64,000 bases of DNA, taken from NCBI GenBank assembly GCA_938050045.1, contig CALLJS010000001.1, positions 1-64,000 on the forward strand. Direction: 5' to 3'. The notes below the pieces were generated by a model that searched no databases, was not told the origin of the DNA, and worked only from the letters and a program-made list of their open reading frames with translations. Shown piece after piece: positions 56,149 through 64,000 of this stretch. The stretch is from an uncultured Sphingomonadaceae bacterium (GTDB lineage Bacteria; Pseudomonadota; Alphaproteobacteria; Sphingomonadales; Sphingomonadaceae). Each line of letters starts with the position of its first letter. Within the stretch, counting starts at the first letter, position 1. Both the position numbers and the translations under genes were made by a program.

Positions 56149-56685
56149 TTACTGAACCGTGATGGTCACAGCGCGGCGGTTTTGCGCCCAAGCATTTTCA
56201 TTAGAGCCCAAAGCAATTGGCTGTTCCTTGCCATAGCTAACGGTATTGATCCGATTAGATCTGACCCCGAGCGAGATAAGATAGTTTTTGGTGCTATTGG
56301 CGCGTCTTTCGCCAAGCGCGAGATTATAATCGCGCGTTCCGCGTTCGTCAGCATGACCTTGGATGGAGATATTTTTGTTCGGATATTGTAGCAACCATTG
56401 GGCTTGTGAGCGCAATGTTGATTGGTCTTGCGCATCAATGTTGAATTTATCGGTATCAAAATAAATGGTGTCAGAAGATATTTGAGAGAGAAAATCTTCT
56501 TGCGACCCAGGCACAATGATATTTCTATTATTATTATCAATATTAGCGGTATTTTGCACGGGAGGTTGCGTTTGAGGGTTGGCATCAAATGGAATATCAA
56601 TTTCTTTTTTTCCGCAAGCGGTAATAAAGATAGCACCAGCCATCGTCAGGCCAATATTACGGATCAATCTATTTTTCTCAGTCAT
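56149..56685 (-). CDS. pal: Peptidoglycan-associated lipoprotein
   Basis: Outer-membrane lipoprotein of the Tol-Pal complex that binds peptidoglycan during constriction. Lipobox IFITAC places the lipidated Cys at residue 24. The OmpA-like domain has TIYFDTDKFNIDAQDQSTL, ISIQGHADERGTRDYNLALG and RINTVSYGKEQPIALG. Length is 178 residues. It is last in the ybgC-tolQRAB-pal cluster, 111 nt after tolB. Confidence 0.96.
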   Translation of the reverse strand: MTEKNRLIRNIGLTMAGAIFITACGKKEIDIPFDANPQTQPPVQNTANIDNNNRNIIVPGSQEDFLSQISSDTIYFDTDKFNIDAQDQSTLRSQAQWLLQYPNKNISIQGHADERGTRDYNLALGERRANSTKNYLISLGVRSNRINTVSYGKEQPIALGSNENAWAQNRRAVTITVQ

Positions 56686-56796
56686 TACTTTCTCCTTTAT
56701 ATTACTTCATTACCATATTGGTTTCAATATTGCACATAGCGCATAGAATGAAGATTTAATTACATAATCTATAGTCTGTCACCTTCTGCTATTATA

Positions 56797-58167
56797 TCAT
56801 GGGCGTATTGGCCCCCATGATGGATCAGAGCCATCGAGCGGCGTCGGTAGTTTTCTCTCAAACTTGCCCGTGAGATCCACTTGCCAAATGCTAGTTTTGC
56901 CGCTGCCACGCGCCGTTCTGAAAAATTGAATGACGCGGCCATTGGGGGCCCATGTCGGGGCTTCATCTTGCCAGCTATTGGTCAGCAAACGCTGATTGCT
57001 GCCATCGGGGCGCATCGTGCCAACCCGAAAACCGCCGCCAATTTTGGTAAAAGCGATAAGGTCTCCACGCGGTGACCATTCAGGCGTCGCAAAACGACCA
57101 CCGCCAAAGCTGATGCGGCGTTGATTGCTGCCATCGCTATTCATGATATAGAGCTGTTGGCTGCCCGATCGATCGCTCTCAAACACAATCTTTTTGCCAT
57201 CGGGAGAAAAGCTGCCGCCCACATCAATACGCGGCGATGAGGTGAGACGCACCGGTTTGCCGCCACGCACAGCAATTTTATAAATATCGGTATTGCCGCC
57301 AATGGCCATAGAATAGAGAATGAATTTACCATCGGGAGACCAGCGCGGTGCAAAGGTTGGATTGTTGGATTGTGTTATTAATTGCTGTTTGCCACTTATA
57401 AGATCATAGACATAGATGCGCGGATTGCCATCAACATAGCTTAGATAGAGCAGGTTTTTATAATTGGGCGAGAATCTTGGGGTAAGCGCCGTGGAACGCC
57501 CCGACGTAATGAAACGGTGATTGGCGCCATCGCTGTCCATAATGGCAAGGCGTTTTACGCGCTTATTCTTTGGCCCTGTTTCAGCAATATAGGCTATGCG
57601 GCTATCAAAAAATGGGGCTTCACCCGTCAGGCGCGAATAAATAATATCGCTGCATTTATGCGCGGCTCTGCGCCAATCACCAGGGGCTACGGTAAAGCCG
57701 CTGCGCGTGGTTTCTTTGCTAAAGGTGACGTCAAATAGATAACAACCAACGGTAATATTACCGCCGTCTGCGCTTTGAATAAAGCCTTGGATTAATTGAT
57801 CGGTGTTGCGGCCTTGCCAATGGCTATAGTGTGGAGAAGTCACTTCGGAGAAGGATATTTTTTTAACTCTATTAGGGCCGATAGCATTAAATATACCGCT
57901 ATTATTGAGATTATCAGCAATGACTTTGGCGATATTCTCGCCCAGTTGCGCGGTGCTGCCCGCATTGGTGCGCACATCATTGGGTGTAACAAAAGTAGGA
58001 ATAGCCACAATGCGCTGTTCATTTACATCGACGGTAACGACTTCAGGGCCTTGCTGTGCCTCCACTTCTAACACTGGTTGGGCTTCGTCTTGTGCATGGC
58101 TTGGCACGGCTGATATAGTTAGCAAGCTTGCTGAGGCTATAAGATGAGATAATTTATATGCGGTCAT
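56797..58167 (-). CDS. tolB: Tol-Pal system protein TolB
   Basis: Periplasmic six-bladed propeller that binds Pal. A signal peptide (residues 1-25) precedes the N-terminal domain with VIADNLNNSGIFNAIGPNRV. The propeller repeats are SPNYKNLLYLSYVDGNPRIY, WSPDGKFILYSMAIGGNTDI, FSPDGKKIVFESDRSGSQQL and WSPRGDLIAFTKIGGGFRVG. Length is 456 residues. Its start overlaps the tolA stop by 4 nt. Confidence 0.96.
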   Translation of the reverse strand: MTAYKLSHLIASASLLTISAVPSHAQDEAQPVLEVEAQQGPEVVTVDVNEQRIVAIPTFVTPNDVRTNAGSTAQLGENIAKVIADNLNNSGIFNAIGPNRVKKISFSEVTSPHYSHWQGRNTDQLIQGFIQSADGGNITVGCYLFDVTFSKETTRSGFTVAPGDWRRAAHKCSDIIYSRLTGEAPFFDSRIAYIAETGPKNKRVKRLAIMDSDGANHRFITSGRSTALTPRFSPNYKNLLYLSYVDGNPRIYVYDLISGKQQLITQSNNPTFAPRWSPDGKFILYSMAIGGNTDIYKIAVRGGKPVRLTSSPRIDVGGSFSPDGKKIVFESDRSGSQQLYIMNSDGSNQRRISFGGGRFATPEWSPRGDLIAFTKIGGGFRVGTMRPDGSNQRLLTNSWQDEAPTWAPNGRVIQFFRTARGSGKTSIWQVDLTGKFERKLPTPLDGSDPSWGPIRP

Positions 58168-59039
58168 TTCGTGTTAAACTCCATTGGCCATTTTTTCCAA
58201 ACGGCATAATTATCCTCGGGTAAGTTTTTGAAAGGCGCAGCGGCTTTTATGGCATCGCTAACACATTCTTTATGCAGTCCCGCTTGGGTTCTATTACTGC
58301 TATTAATGCCGCGCTGATTTATACCCGTAATGCTAACCAGTCCGCCATTTCTATTGAGATTTAAGGTTGCAGCCGTCGTTATTTTATTGACATCAACCCC
58401 AGTGGGCGCGCAGCGTTTGAAAAAGCGTTCAACTTGCGAGCTTAAACTGATTTTTACGGAACGGCGGATTTGGGCGGCGGTTTGTGATGCGGGTGTTCCA
58501 GAGGCACTTCCGCCACCAGCAAACCCCTTTTTCCTGCGTTCTTCTGCTCTGGCTTTCGCGTCGGCGCGGCGTTTGGCTTCGGCGCGTTTTTTAGCCTCTT
58601 CTCTTTTCTTCGCTTCTGCTCTTTTTTTGGCATCGGCTTTCTTTTTTGCCTCTACTCTCTTTTTTTCTTCGGCCCGAAGCTTAGCATTCGCTCTTTTTGT
58701 TGCGTCGGCTCTCTTTCTATCTTCCGCCGCTTTATTATCTTTTCTTTGCGGTTGTGGTTGATTGGGCGCACTCGCTTCCTCTGGTGCTGGTTCGCTTTCT
58801 AAGGGGTCATCGGGGGTTAATTCCTCGACTAATTCGTCGCTTTGCTCTGGAGCAGGCTCTTCTTGGATAGCATCGGGCGCGGTTGAAATATCGGCAATGT
58901 CGGCAACAATATCAACCGAGATAGAGGCTTGCTGGGGCTGGACTTTCTGATCGGAGAGAGAGCTTATATACAATCCGCCCATCAGCCCAGCATGGCCTAA
59001 TAAGGCCACCCCCAAACCAATTTTCTCAAACCGTTCCAT
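58164..59039 (-). CDS. tolA: Tol-Pal system protein TolA
   Basis: Links the TolQR motor to Pal and TolB. One N-terminal membrane helix (about residues 9-28) is followed by an acidic Pro/Glu stretch, then a long Lys/Arg/Ala/Glu helix (about residues 98-172, repeated AEAKKR/ADAKKRAE units). The C-terminal domain contains QVERFFKRCAPTGVDVNKI and LHKECVSDAIKAAAPFKNLP. Length is 291 residues. It lies between tolR and tolB in the usual order. Confidence 0.92.
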   Translation of the reverse strand: MERFEKIGLGVALLGHAGLMGGLYISSLSDQKVQPQQASISVDIVADIADISTAPDAIQEEPAPEQSDELVEELTPDDPLESEPAPEEASAPNQPQPQRKDNKAAEDRKRADATKRANAKLRAEEKKRVEAKKKADAKKRAEAKKREEAKKRAEAKRRADAKARAEERRKKGFAGGGSASGTPASQTAAQIRRSVKISLSSQVERFFKRCAPTGVDVNKITTAATLNLNRNGGLVSITGINQRGINSSNRTQAGLHKECVSDAIKAAAPFKNLPEDNYAVWKKWPMEFNTK

Positions 59040-59048
59040 TTGGCCTAT

Positions 59049-59669
59049 TTACTCCGCACTAGATGAACCGTTTGTGACTAATGCCTCAGAGCTGCTTTGT
59101 GATAAAATATCACTAGAATTAGGCCTTGGGCCTATATTCCCTGGGCCTATATTTCCTGGGCTGGTTTCTGCTGCGTCGAGCTGTGTTGCATTGGGCGCGG
59201 GCTTGGAAGCTGCGGTTTCGGTTGCGCTCGATGCGATAGGGCCAGTGATAAGACTGATTTGATTAAGCCCTACCGCATTTAATTCACCCATCACCAAAAC
59301 AATGCGGCCATAATCAATGGCTTTATCGCCGCGCAATACTATTTGTGATTGTTGTTCGCGCTCTTTATCTTGCGCTGCGATGGCGGCAAAACTAGCGGCT
59401 AATTGGCTGGACGGCGTTTCTTCACCATCTATGAATATCGCACCTTCTTGGTCTATTGCGACTTCGATGGGATCTTTTTGTTGTTCAAGCGGTTTTGCGC
59501 TACTCTCTGGTAAATTTACGGGTATACCAGCAACCAATAAGGGCGCAGTCACCATGAATATTATTAGCAGTACCAACATCACATCGACAAATGGCGTGAC
59601 GTTAATCTCTGCCATAGGAGCACGGCGAGAACGGCGATTTCCAGTGCCACCTGATAAGTTCATACCCAT
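59049..59669 (-). CDS. tolR: Tol-Pal system protein TolR with extended C-terminus
   Basis: ExbD-family motor subunit. The transmembrane motif is EINVTPFVDVMLVLLIIFMV, with the proton-relay Asp. The periplasmic domain carries VNLPESSAKPLEQQKDPIEV and QIVLRGDKAIDYGRIVLVMG. At 206 residues it is about 50-60 longer than usual. The extra tail is rich in Ser, Ala and Thr and holds a GNIGPGNIGP repeat. It overlaps tolQ by one base. Confidence 0.93.
   Translation of the reverse strand: MGMNLSGGTGNRRSRRAPMAEINVTPFVDVMLVLLIIFMVTAPLLVAGIPVNLPESSAKPLEQQKDPIEVAIDQEGAIFIDGEETPSSQLAASFAAIAAQDKEREQQSQIVLRGDKAIDYGRIVLVMGELNAVGLNQISLITGPIASSATETAASKPAPNATQLDAAETSPGNIGPGNIGPRPNSSDILSQSSSEALVTNGSSSAE
59126..59160. 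repeat. 15-bp tandem repeat in the tolR tail
   Basis: TTGGGCCTATATTCC and CTGGGCCTATATTTC lie head to tail and are followed by a partial third unit CTGGG. On the minus strand they encode the repeated Gly-Asn-Ile-Gly-Pro in the tail of TolR. Confidence 0.85.
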
Positions 59670-60361
59670 TAGGCTTCGCGTTCCAATTCGCGGCTTAATG
59701 TCCCATGAAATCCATCGGCAAAGCGGCCCAATTTGGCTTCATATTGGTTCAATCGGTGCGAAAATCTATTATAGGCTATAACGGCTGGAATCGCTGCAAA
59801 CAGGCCAATTGCAGTAGCGAATAAGGCCTCGGCAATGCCAGGGGCGACAACGGCAAGCGAGCTATTTTGTTCGGCCGCAATCGCGGTAAAGCTGCGCATA
59901 ATACCCCATACTGTACCAAATAGACCAACAAAGGGTGCAACCGAACCCGTTGTGGCCAAAAAGTTCAAACGATTAGCCAATTTATCAACCTCATGCGCAA
60001 TGCGCGCATTCATGCTGCTGCCAAGCCTCTCGCGGGTGCCTGCACGGTCAATCACCTTGCCATTGGTGGAACGCCGCCATTCCGAAATGCCAGATGCAAA
60101 TACGCGCGCAATGGGCAAATCACCTTTGCCGTGCGCCGCATAAAATGAATCAATATTCTCGCTTTGCCAAAAGTTTTTTTCAAATTTATCACTATTGCTG
60201 TTGATTCGCGAAATTTTGAATGAAAATGCAAAAATAATCGTCCAAACCCATATACTGGCCAATGCGAGACCTACGATCACGGTCTTGACCACCAAATCGG
60301 CCTGTAAGAATAATCCCAATGGAGAAAAATCTGCACCATTTGCTAAAATTGTTAAATCCAT
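59669..60361 (-). CDS. tolQ: Tol-Pal system protein TolQ
   Basis: ExbB/MotA-family inner-membrane motor subunit of 230 residues with three helices. The family region is NFLATTGSVAPFVGLFGTVW then GIMRSFTAIAAEQNSSLAVV and GIAEALFATAIGLFAAIPAV. The start MDLTILANGADFSP is the first in frame. It stands first of tolQRAB-pal; ybgC lies about 100 nt upstream on the same strand. Confidence 0.97.
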   Translation of the reverse strand: MDLTILANGADFSPLGLFLQADLVVKTVIVGLALASIWVWTIIFAFSFKISRINSNSDKFEKNFWQSENIDSFYAAHGKGDLPIARVFASGISEWRRSTNGKVIDRAGTRERLGSSMNARIAHEVDKLANRLNFLATTGSVAPFVGLFGTVWGIMRSFTAIAAEQNSSLAVVAPGIAEALFATAIGLFAAIPAVIAYNRFSHRLNQYEAKLGRFADGFHGTLSRELEREA

Positions 60362-60464
60362 AATTTATCCTATTTGCTTTACTCTGGCCTCTTGGCTTCA
60401 TTCTTGACTATTGGTTTCATTCTGGGTTTGCATTCTGCGTTTAAGCTATTCTCTGTGACCATTA

Positions 60465-60929
60465 TTAAGTATGAACATAGTCTTGATCGGTCAACTTGCT
60501 TTTGAAGGCATCAATCCATGCTCTGGGTTGCCGCACGGGCCGTCCCGAAGGGTGGATGAAAGCCGCTTCGATTTCAGCCGCAATAATATGCTCTTCACCG
60601 CGATATATATTTTGCGATATATAAACCCGCGCCCCCGTTACTTTATGCGCATGGCTGATGATTGTTAGGGCATCATCAAATTTGGCGGCCAATTTATATT
60701 TCACAGTGAGCTGCGTAATCGCGTAAGCCCCATCGCCGCTCTCAAATGCACCGCGTTGGTCAATATTAATACGCGCAAGCATATCCGAACGCGCCCTCTC
60801 TAGAAACCGAACATAGCTACCATGATAGACGATGCCTGAAAAATCTGTATCTTCATAATAGACGCGCACAGCAAATAAATGATGCGCGCCATCATAATGG
60901 CCTTCAAAGGGTTTAATATCTTGCTTCAT
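60465..60929 (-). CDS. ybgC: YbgC-type acyl-CoA thioesterase
   Basis: Hot-dog fold thioesterase of the Tol-Pal cluster. The catalytic signature is VYYEDTDFSGIVYHGSYVRF, with Asp and His, followed by LERARSDMLARINID. Length is 154 residues from MKQDIKPFEG; an in-frame ATG 17 codons upstream adds unlikely residues. It precedes tolQ in the common order and follows ruvB. Confidence 0.94.
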   Translation of the reverse strand: MKQDIKPFEGHYDGAHHLFAVRVYYEDTDFSGIVYHGSYVRFLERARSDMLARINIDQRGAFESGDGAYAITQLTVKYKLAAKFDDALTIISHAHKVTGARVYISQNIYRGEEHIIAAEIEAAFIHPSGRPVRQPRAWIDAFKSKLTDQDYVHT

Positions 60930-61051
60930 CGCTTTGTTTTTAGCCGTTACAGCCTCTATGTAAAAGGGATAAAAAGACAAGATAGTGCGCTTTGTCGCCT
61001 GTCAGACTCACTTCACAGAAGTTATGCAATAGCTTTGGCTCGCTAGCCGAT

Positions 61052-62074
61052 TTAATCAAATAATTCGTCTTGAGGTCTATTGGGCGGATTAAGCCCCAAA
61101 TGCTTCCAAGCGCGATCATTAAGCGCACGGCCGCGCGCGGTGCGGGCCACCAAACCAAGCTGGATAAGATAAGGCTCAATCACTTCCTCGATCGTATCGC
61201 GCGGCTCGGATAATCCAGCGGCGATGGTTTCGACCCCGACTGGCCCGCCTTTATAAATATCTGCAATCATCAGTAAATAGCGGCGATCCATAGTATCAAG
61301 ACCCAGCGCGTCAATTTCTAATTGAGTGAGCGCGTGATCGGCGGCTTTAGCATCAACGGTGCTAATATTGCCAACATTGGCAAAATCGCGCACGCGGCGC
61401 AGCAATCGGCCCGCAACACGGGGCGTGCCGCGCGAGCGGCGAGCAATCTCAATCGCACCATCGGATGAAATACCGAGACCAAGCAATTTGGCGGCGCGTT
61501 TAACCACCAATTCCAATTCATCATGCGTGTAAAAATTGAGCCGCACAGGAATACCAAAACGGTCTCGTAACGGGGTGGTGAGCAGGCCTTGCCGCGTCGT
61601 TGCCCCCACCAAAGTGAAGGCAGGCAGATCGATGCGGACTGAGCGCGCACTCGGCCCTTCGCCGATCATAATATCGAGCGCGCGGTCTTCCATCGCGGGA
61701 TATAAAACTTCTTCGACGATCGGGTTGAGACGATGAATTTCATCAATGAACAATACATCGCCTTCTTCTAGGTTGGTGAGTAGTGCCGCAAGATCGCCCG
61801 ATTTGGCAATCACAGGGCCAGATGTTGCGCGAAACCCAACGCCAAGCTCGCGCGCCATAATCTGCGCCAATGTGGTTTTGCCCAATCCTGGCGGGCCGAA
61901 AAATAGCACATGGTCAAGGGCTTCGCCGCGTGATTTGGCGGCCTCAATAAAGACGCGCAGATTTGCACGTGCTGCCTCTTGCCCGATAAATTCAGACAGC
62001 GTTTTCGGACGCAAGGCTGCGTCAATATCTTCGCTTTTGCGCTCGGTTGATGATAGGCGGTCAGTTTCGGTCAT
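61052..62074 (-). CDS. ruvB: Holliday junction branch migration ATPase RuvB
   Basis: AAA+ motor that, with RuvA, drives branch migration. The Walker A loop is [17 protein letters not shown], Walker B is [13 protein letters not shown] and the arginine/sensor region includes [38 protein letters not shown] opens the core. Length is 340 residues. A small membrane protein gene abuts it between ruvA and ruvB. Confidence 0.98.
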   Translation of the reverse strand: MTETDRLSSTERKSEDIDAALRPKTLSEFIGQEAARANLRVFIEAAKSRGEALDHVLFFGPPGLGKTTLAQIMARELGVGFRATSGPVIAKSGDLAALLTNLEEGDVLFIDEIHRLNPIVEEVLYPAMEDRALDIMIGEGPSARSVRIDLPAFTLVGATTRQGLLTTPLRDRFGIPVRLNFYTHDELELVVKRAAKLLGLGISSDGAIEIARRSRGTPRVAGRLLRRVRDFANVGNISTVDAKAADHALTQLEIDALGLDTMDRRYLLMIADIYKGGPVGVETIAAGLSEPRDTIEEVIEPYLIQLGLVARTARGRALNDRAWKHLGLNPPNRPQDELFD

Positions 62075-62329
62075 TTATCTATTTTCTTCGCGTTCACGCG
62101 CTTTTTGAGCTGCCTCTCTTATGAAGGTCTTCTTATTTTCTTTTCTACGTTTTTCTCTGTAGTCGGCTCTAGCTTTATATTTAAATGTTATAAGGAAACT
62201 AAAAATAGGAATTAATATTAATGCAAATAAAATATTCTTTGGCTCAAGATTTGCAAAACCCTTTCCCCACTGTAATATTATGACAAATGCCAACAAAGCT
62301 ATCGAACCTAGGATGGTTTGTTTTACCAT
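62075..62329 (-). CDS. Small membrane protein between ruvA and ruvB
   Basis: An 84-residue frame with two hydrophobic helices (about residues 5-22 and 30-50) and a strongly basic, lysine/arginine-rich tail (YREKRRKENKK, REREENR). It fits exactly between ruvA and ruvB and abuts the ruvB start. Its composition is more AT-rich than the ruv genes. No family is recognised. Confidence 0.6.
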   Translation of the reverse strand: MVKQTILGSIALLAFVIILQWGKGFANLEPKNILFALILIPIFSFLITFKYKARADYREKRRKENKKTFIREAAQKAREREENR

Positions 62330-62350
62330 GTTAATGCCACTTTCTTCATA

Positions 62351-62953
62351 TCACTTGCCCGCCAATTTCAACGCGCGTCTTATGAGCGCATCGAGTGTCG
62401 CATCGCGGCCCAATTCATCATAGGCAGCAGAAACGGCGCGGCTAGCCTCGGCGGGTTTGAAGCCAAGCGATGTGAGCGCGCCCGCAGCATCACCGCTATG
62501 ATTGCCGCTTGCGCTTGATGATGTGATGCCTTGACCATCGCTGGTCGCTAGGCCGCCGACTTTATCTTGCAGTTCATTAACAATGCGGCTGGCGAGTTTC
62601 GGGCCAACACCATTGGCGCGCGTCACCGATGCACTATCGCCGCTGGCTATGGCCTGTTGCAGTTCGGAAGGTTCGAGCGCCGATAATAGCGCAAGGCCGA
62701 CTTTGCCGCCAACGCCCTGAACGCTGGTGAGCAGCACATACCAATCACGCTCTTCCTTGCTGGCAAAACCAATCAAGCGCATGTCATTTTCGGATACTTG
62801 CATTTGCGTATAGATGGAGGTGGTTTCGCCCATAGCGCCGATTGCCGATAATGTACGCGCGCTGGCTTGGACCAAATATCCAACGCCCTCCACATCAATG
62901 ACGAGGAAATCAATCCCCAATTCGTCAATCTTACCCGTTAATTTTGCAATCAT
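62351..62953 (-). CDS. ruvA: Holliday junction DNA-binding protein RuvA
   Basis: Tetrameric junction-binding protein of 200 residues. The OB-fold domain opens MIAKLTGKIDELGIDFLVID. The two helix-hairpin-helix motifs are LTSVQGVGGKVGLALLSAL and RANGVGPKLASRIVNEL. The C-terminal domain that contacts RuvB ends LGFKPAEASRAVSAAYDELG. It is preceded by ruvC on the same strand. Confidence 0.97.
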   Translation of the reverse strand: MIAKLTGKIDELGIDFLVIDVEGVGYLVQASARTLSAIGAMGETTSIYTQMQVSENDMRLIGFASKEERDWYVLLTSVQGVGGKVGLALLSALEPSELQQAIASGDSASVTRANGVGPKLASRIVNELQDKVGGLATSDGQGITSSSASGNHSGDAAGALTSLGFKPAEASRAVSAAYDELGRDATLDALIRRALKLAGK

Positions 62954-63027
62954 ATTTCTTTTTTATAGCAAAGTTTGCCTGTGTCGAGTTTTTACCTTGT
63001 TCTTTTGTACTAAAAAGGAATTTTGAC

Positions 63028-63492
63028 CTATCCATGATGCGCATGGGTGATAGCGACGGCTAGAGCATCGGCGGCATCGGGGCCTGTGACTTTGGCATTG
63101 GGCAATAAAATTTTCAGCATGGCCGAAATTTGATCTTTATCGGCATTGCCAACGCCAACCACGGTCTTTTTGACAAGGCGCGCCGAATATTCGCTCACCA
63201 CCGCACCGCCGCGCGTGGCACCCAGCAATATGACGCCGCGCGCTTGGCCCAATTTGAGCGTGCTTTGCGGATTTTTGTTGACAAATACTTCTTCGACCGC
63301 GCATTCATCGGGCTGATATTCTTTCAAAATGTCGGCCAATTCTAAATCAAGCTGTAACAGACGGCTGGCAATCGGCATCTTAGGGCTGGTTTTAATCTGG
63401 CCATTGGCAATATGGGTGAGGCGATTGCCCTCGCTGCGGATAACGCCCCATCCCGATGTGCCGAGGCCTGGATCAAGACCCAAAATTATCAT
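63028..63492 (-). CDS. ruvC: Holliday junction resolvase RuvC
   Basis: RNase H-fold endonuclease. The acidic residues are Asp7 in [13 protein letters not shown], Glu in [15 protein letters not shown] and the Asp pair in [17 protein letters not shown]. Length is 154 residues. It stands 75 nt before ruvA in a yebC-TM2-ruvC-ruvA-ruvB order. Confidence 0.97.
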   Translation of the reverse strand: MIILGLDPGLGTSGWGVIRSEGNRLTHIANGQIKTSPKMPIASRLLQLDLELADILKEYQPDECAVEEVFVNKNPQSTLKLGQARGVILLGATRGGAVVSEYSARLVKKTVVGVGNADKDQISAMLKILLPNAKVTGPDAADALAVAITHAHHG

Positions 63493-63498
63493 GTGAAT

Positions 63499-63828
63499 TT
63501 ATTCACTATATTTTTTGTGAAAAGTATTTTCATCCATAAGGAGGTATAATATAGATTCTATAAATGCGACAAATGCTGGGATTAGTGTCCAGAAAAAGAT
63601 TAAATATAAAATACCCCAACCTGTGCGGCCAAGATAAAATTTATGAAAGCCAAGGCCGCCTAAGAAAAATGCTAATAAAAATGCAACAATCCGATTTTTT
63701 TCATGCCCTAGCGGAAGGCGGCCTTGCGGTGCACCGCAACTGGGGCAATGGGGTGCTTCTTGATGCAAAATGGTCGCACAGCCCGCACAATATTTTTGTC
63801 CTGGTGGAATGATAGTGTCATTTTTCAA
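63499..63828 (-). CDS. TM2-domain protein with zinc ribbon
   Basis: A 109-residue protein. A zinc ribbon near residues 15-35 ([20 protein letters not shown]) precedes the TM2 domain with two helices: [20 protein letters not shown] and [22 protein letters not shown]2 proteins are of uncertain function. It lies between yebC and ruvC and is co-directional with both. Confidence 0.85.
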   Translation of the reverse strand: MKNDTIIPPGQKYCAGCATILHQEAPHCPSCGAPQGRLPLGHEKNRIVAFLLAFFLGGLGFHKFYLGRTGWGILYLIFFWTLIPAFVAFIESILYLLMDENTFHKKYSE

Positions 63829-63909
63829 TTATATTTCCAATCTCAAGTAATATTATATTATCAACATAAATATCAGTGCTTTATCTAAAAATATAGATTT
63901 GTAATTGTT

Positions 63910-64000
63910 TCATTCTAAACCTGCCATCACATCATCGGGGATAGCATAATTGCCCCACACGGTTTGGACGTCATCATCATCTTCTAATGTGTCGATAAGG
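63910..64000 (-). CDS. yebC: YebC/PmpR family protein (C-terminal end only)
   Basis: The last 29 codons before the window edge read LIDTLEDDDDVQTVWGNYAI then PDDVMAGLE and a stop, the familiar C-terminus of YebC-type regulators/translation factors. The gene continues beyond the window. Location next to ruvC is conserved. Confidence 0.85.
   Translation of the reverse strand, partial: LIDTLEDDDDVQTVWGNYAIPDDVMAGLE

Overview
The window reads as two pieces of alphaproteobacterial chromosome joined inside a tRNA-Cys gene. The left piece (about 1-5930) is GC-rich: one 60-base line in pcm counts to 34 G+C. It carries valS (cut by the window edge), popZ, a tolC-type outer-membrane gene and a pcm-family methyltransferase, all on the minus strand. 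The right piece (about 5930-64000) is clearly AT-richer: one line in the first gene after the tRNA counts to 26 G+C in 60. Both sides carry core genes, but the two halves of the tRNA-Cys acceptor stem do not match. I therefore read the junction as a probable assembly chimera rather than an island.

Gene content and order on the right side suggest a low-GC member of the Sphingomonadales. Pointers are the crtW-crtZ carotenoid pair, cytochrome aa3 assembly genes in the order ctaC-ctaD-ctaB-small-ctaG-ctaE-DUF983-SURF1, pyrE-pdxJ-acpS-lepB, and yebC-TM2-ruvC-ruvA-ruvB-ybgC-tolQRAB-pal. This is from family knowledge; no search was run.

Layout of the right side. 6.2-13.3 kb: a DUF1295 membrane protein, a DUF1476-bolA-grxD operon, a quinone reductase-like gene, and leuC/leuD separated by an M61-like peptidase and a 52-residue membrane peptide. 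13.4-20.7 kb: crtW-crtZ, a lone PD-(D/E)XK-like protein, a rhodanese lipoprotein, an EamA transporter coupled to a beheaded GST remnant, an SMP-30/HAD pair, an intact GST and an EVE protein. 20.8-24.3 kb: folM-like, folB, an RNA methyltransferase and thrC. 24.3-25.4 kb: a decay zone with a frameshifted DUF2335 gene, a start-less frame and a 143-bp tandem duplication. 25.3-32.4 kb: GMC oxidoreductase, sterol desaturase-like, a TIGR01244 protein, an Atm1-type exporter and a TonB-dependent receptor. 32.6-36.8 kb: small membrane protein, AI-2E transporter, lepB, acpS, pdxJ, pyrE. 37-43.6 kb: the cytochrome oxidase operon on the plus strand. 43.7-46.8 kb: thrS, DUF305 lipoprotein and infC with a non-canonical start. 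46.9-56 kb: SDR, DsbA-like isomerase, a HEPN two-gene module, an XRE/membrane module, hydrolases, a wrecked DUF898 gene, an M48 peptidase, TPR, gloA-gloB and a DUF6491-like protein. 56.1-64 kb: Tol-Pal, ybgC, ruvBAC, TM2 and the end of yebC.

Together the genes cover leucine, threonine, folate, pyridoxal and pyrimidine synthesis, aerobic respiration, Holliday-junction processing, envelope integrity, glyoxal detoxification and ketocarotenoid synthesis. The accessory content is small. The best candidates for something less described are the HEPN pair with its perfect 24-bp upstream palindrome, the isolated PD-(D/E)XK-like protein, and the 143-bp tandem repeat that copies the 3' end of a gene together with a strong hairpin. 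Several genes carry clear lesions (DUF2335, DUF898, a GST), and short in-frame tandem duplications recur.
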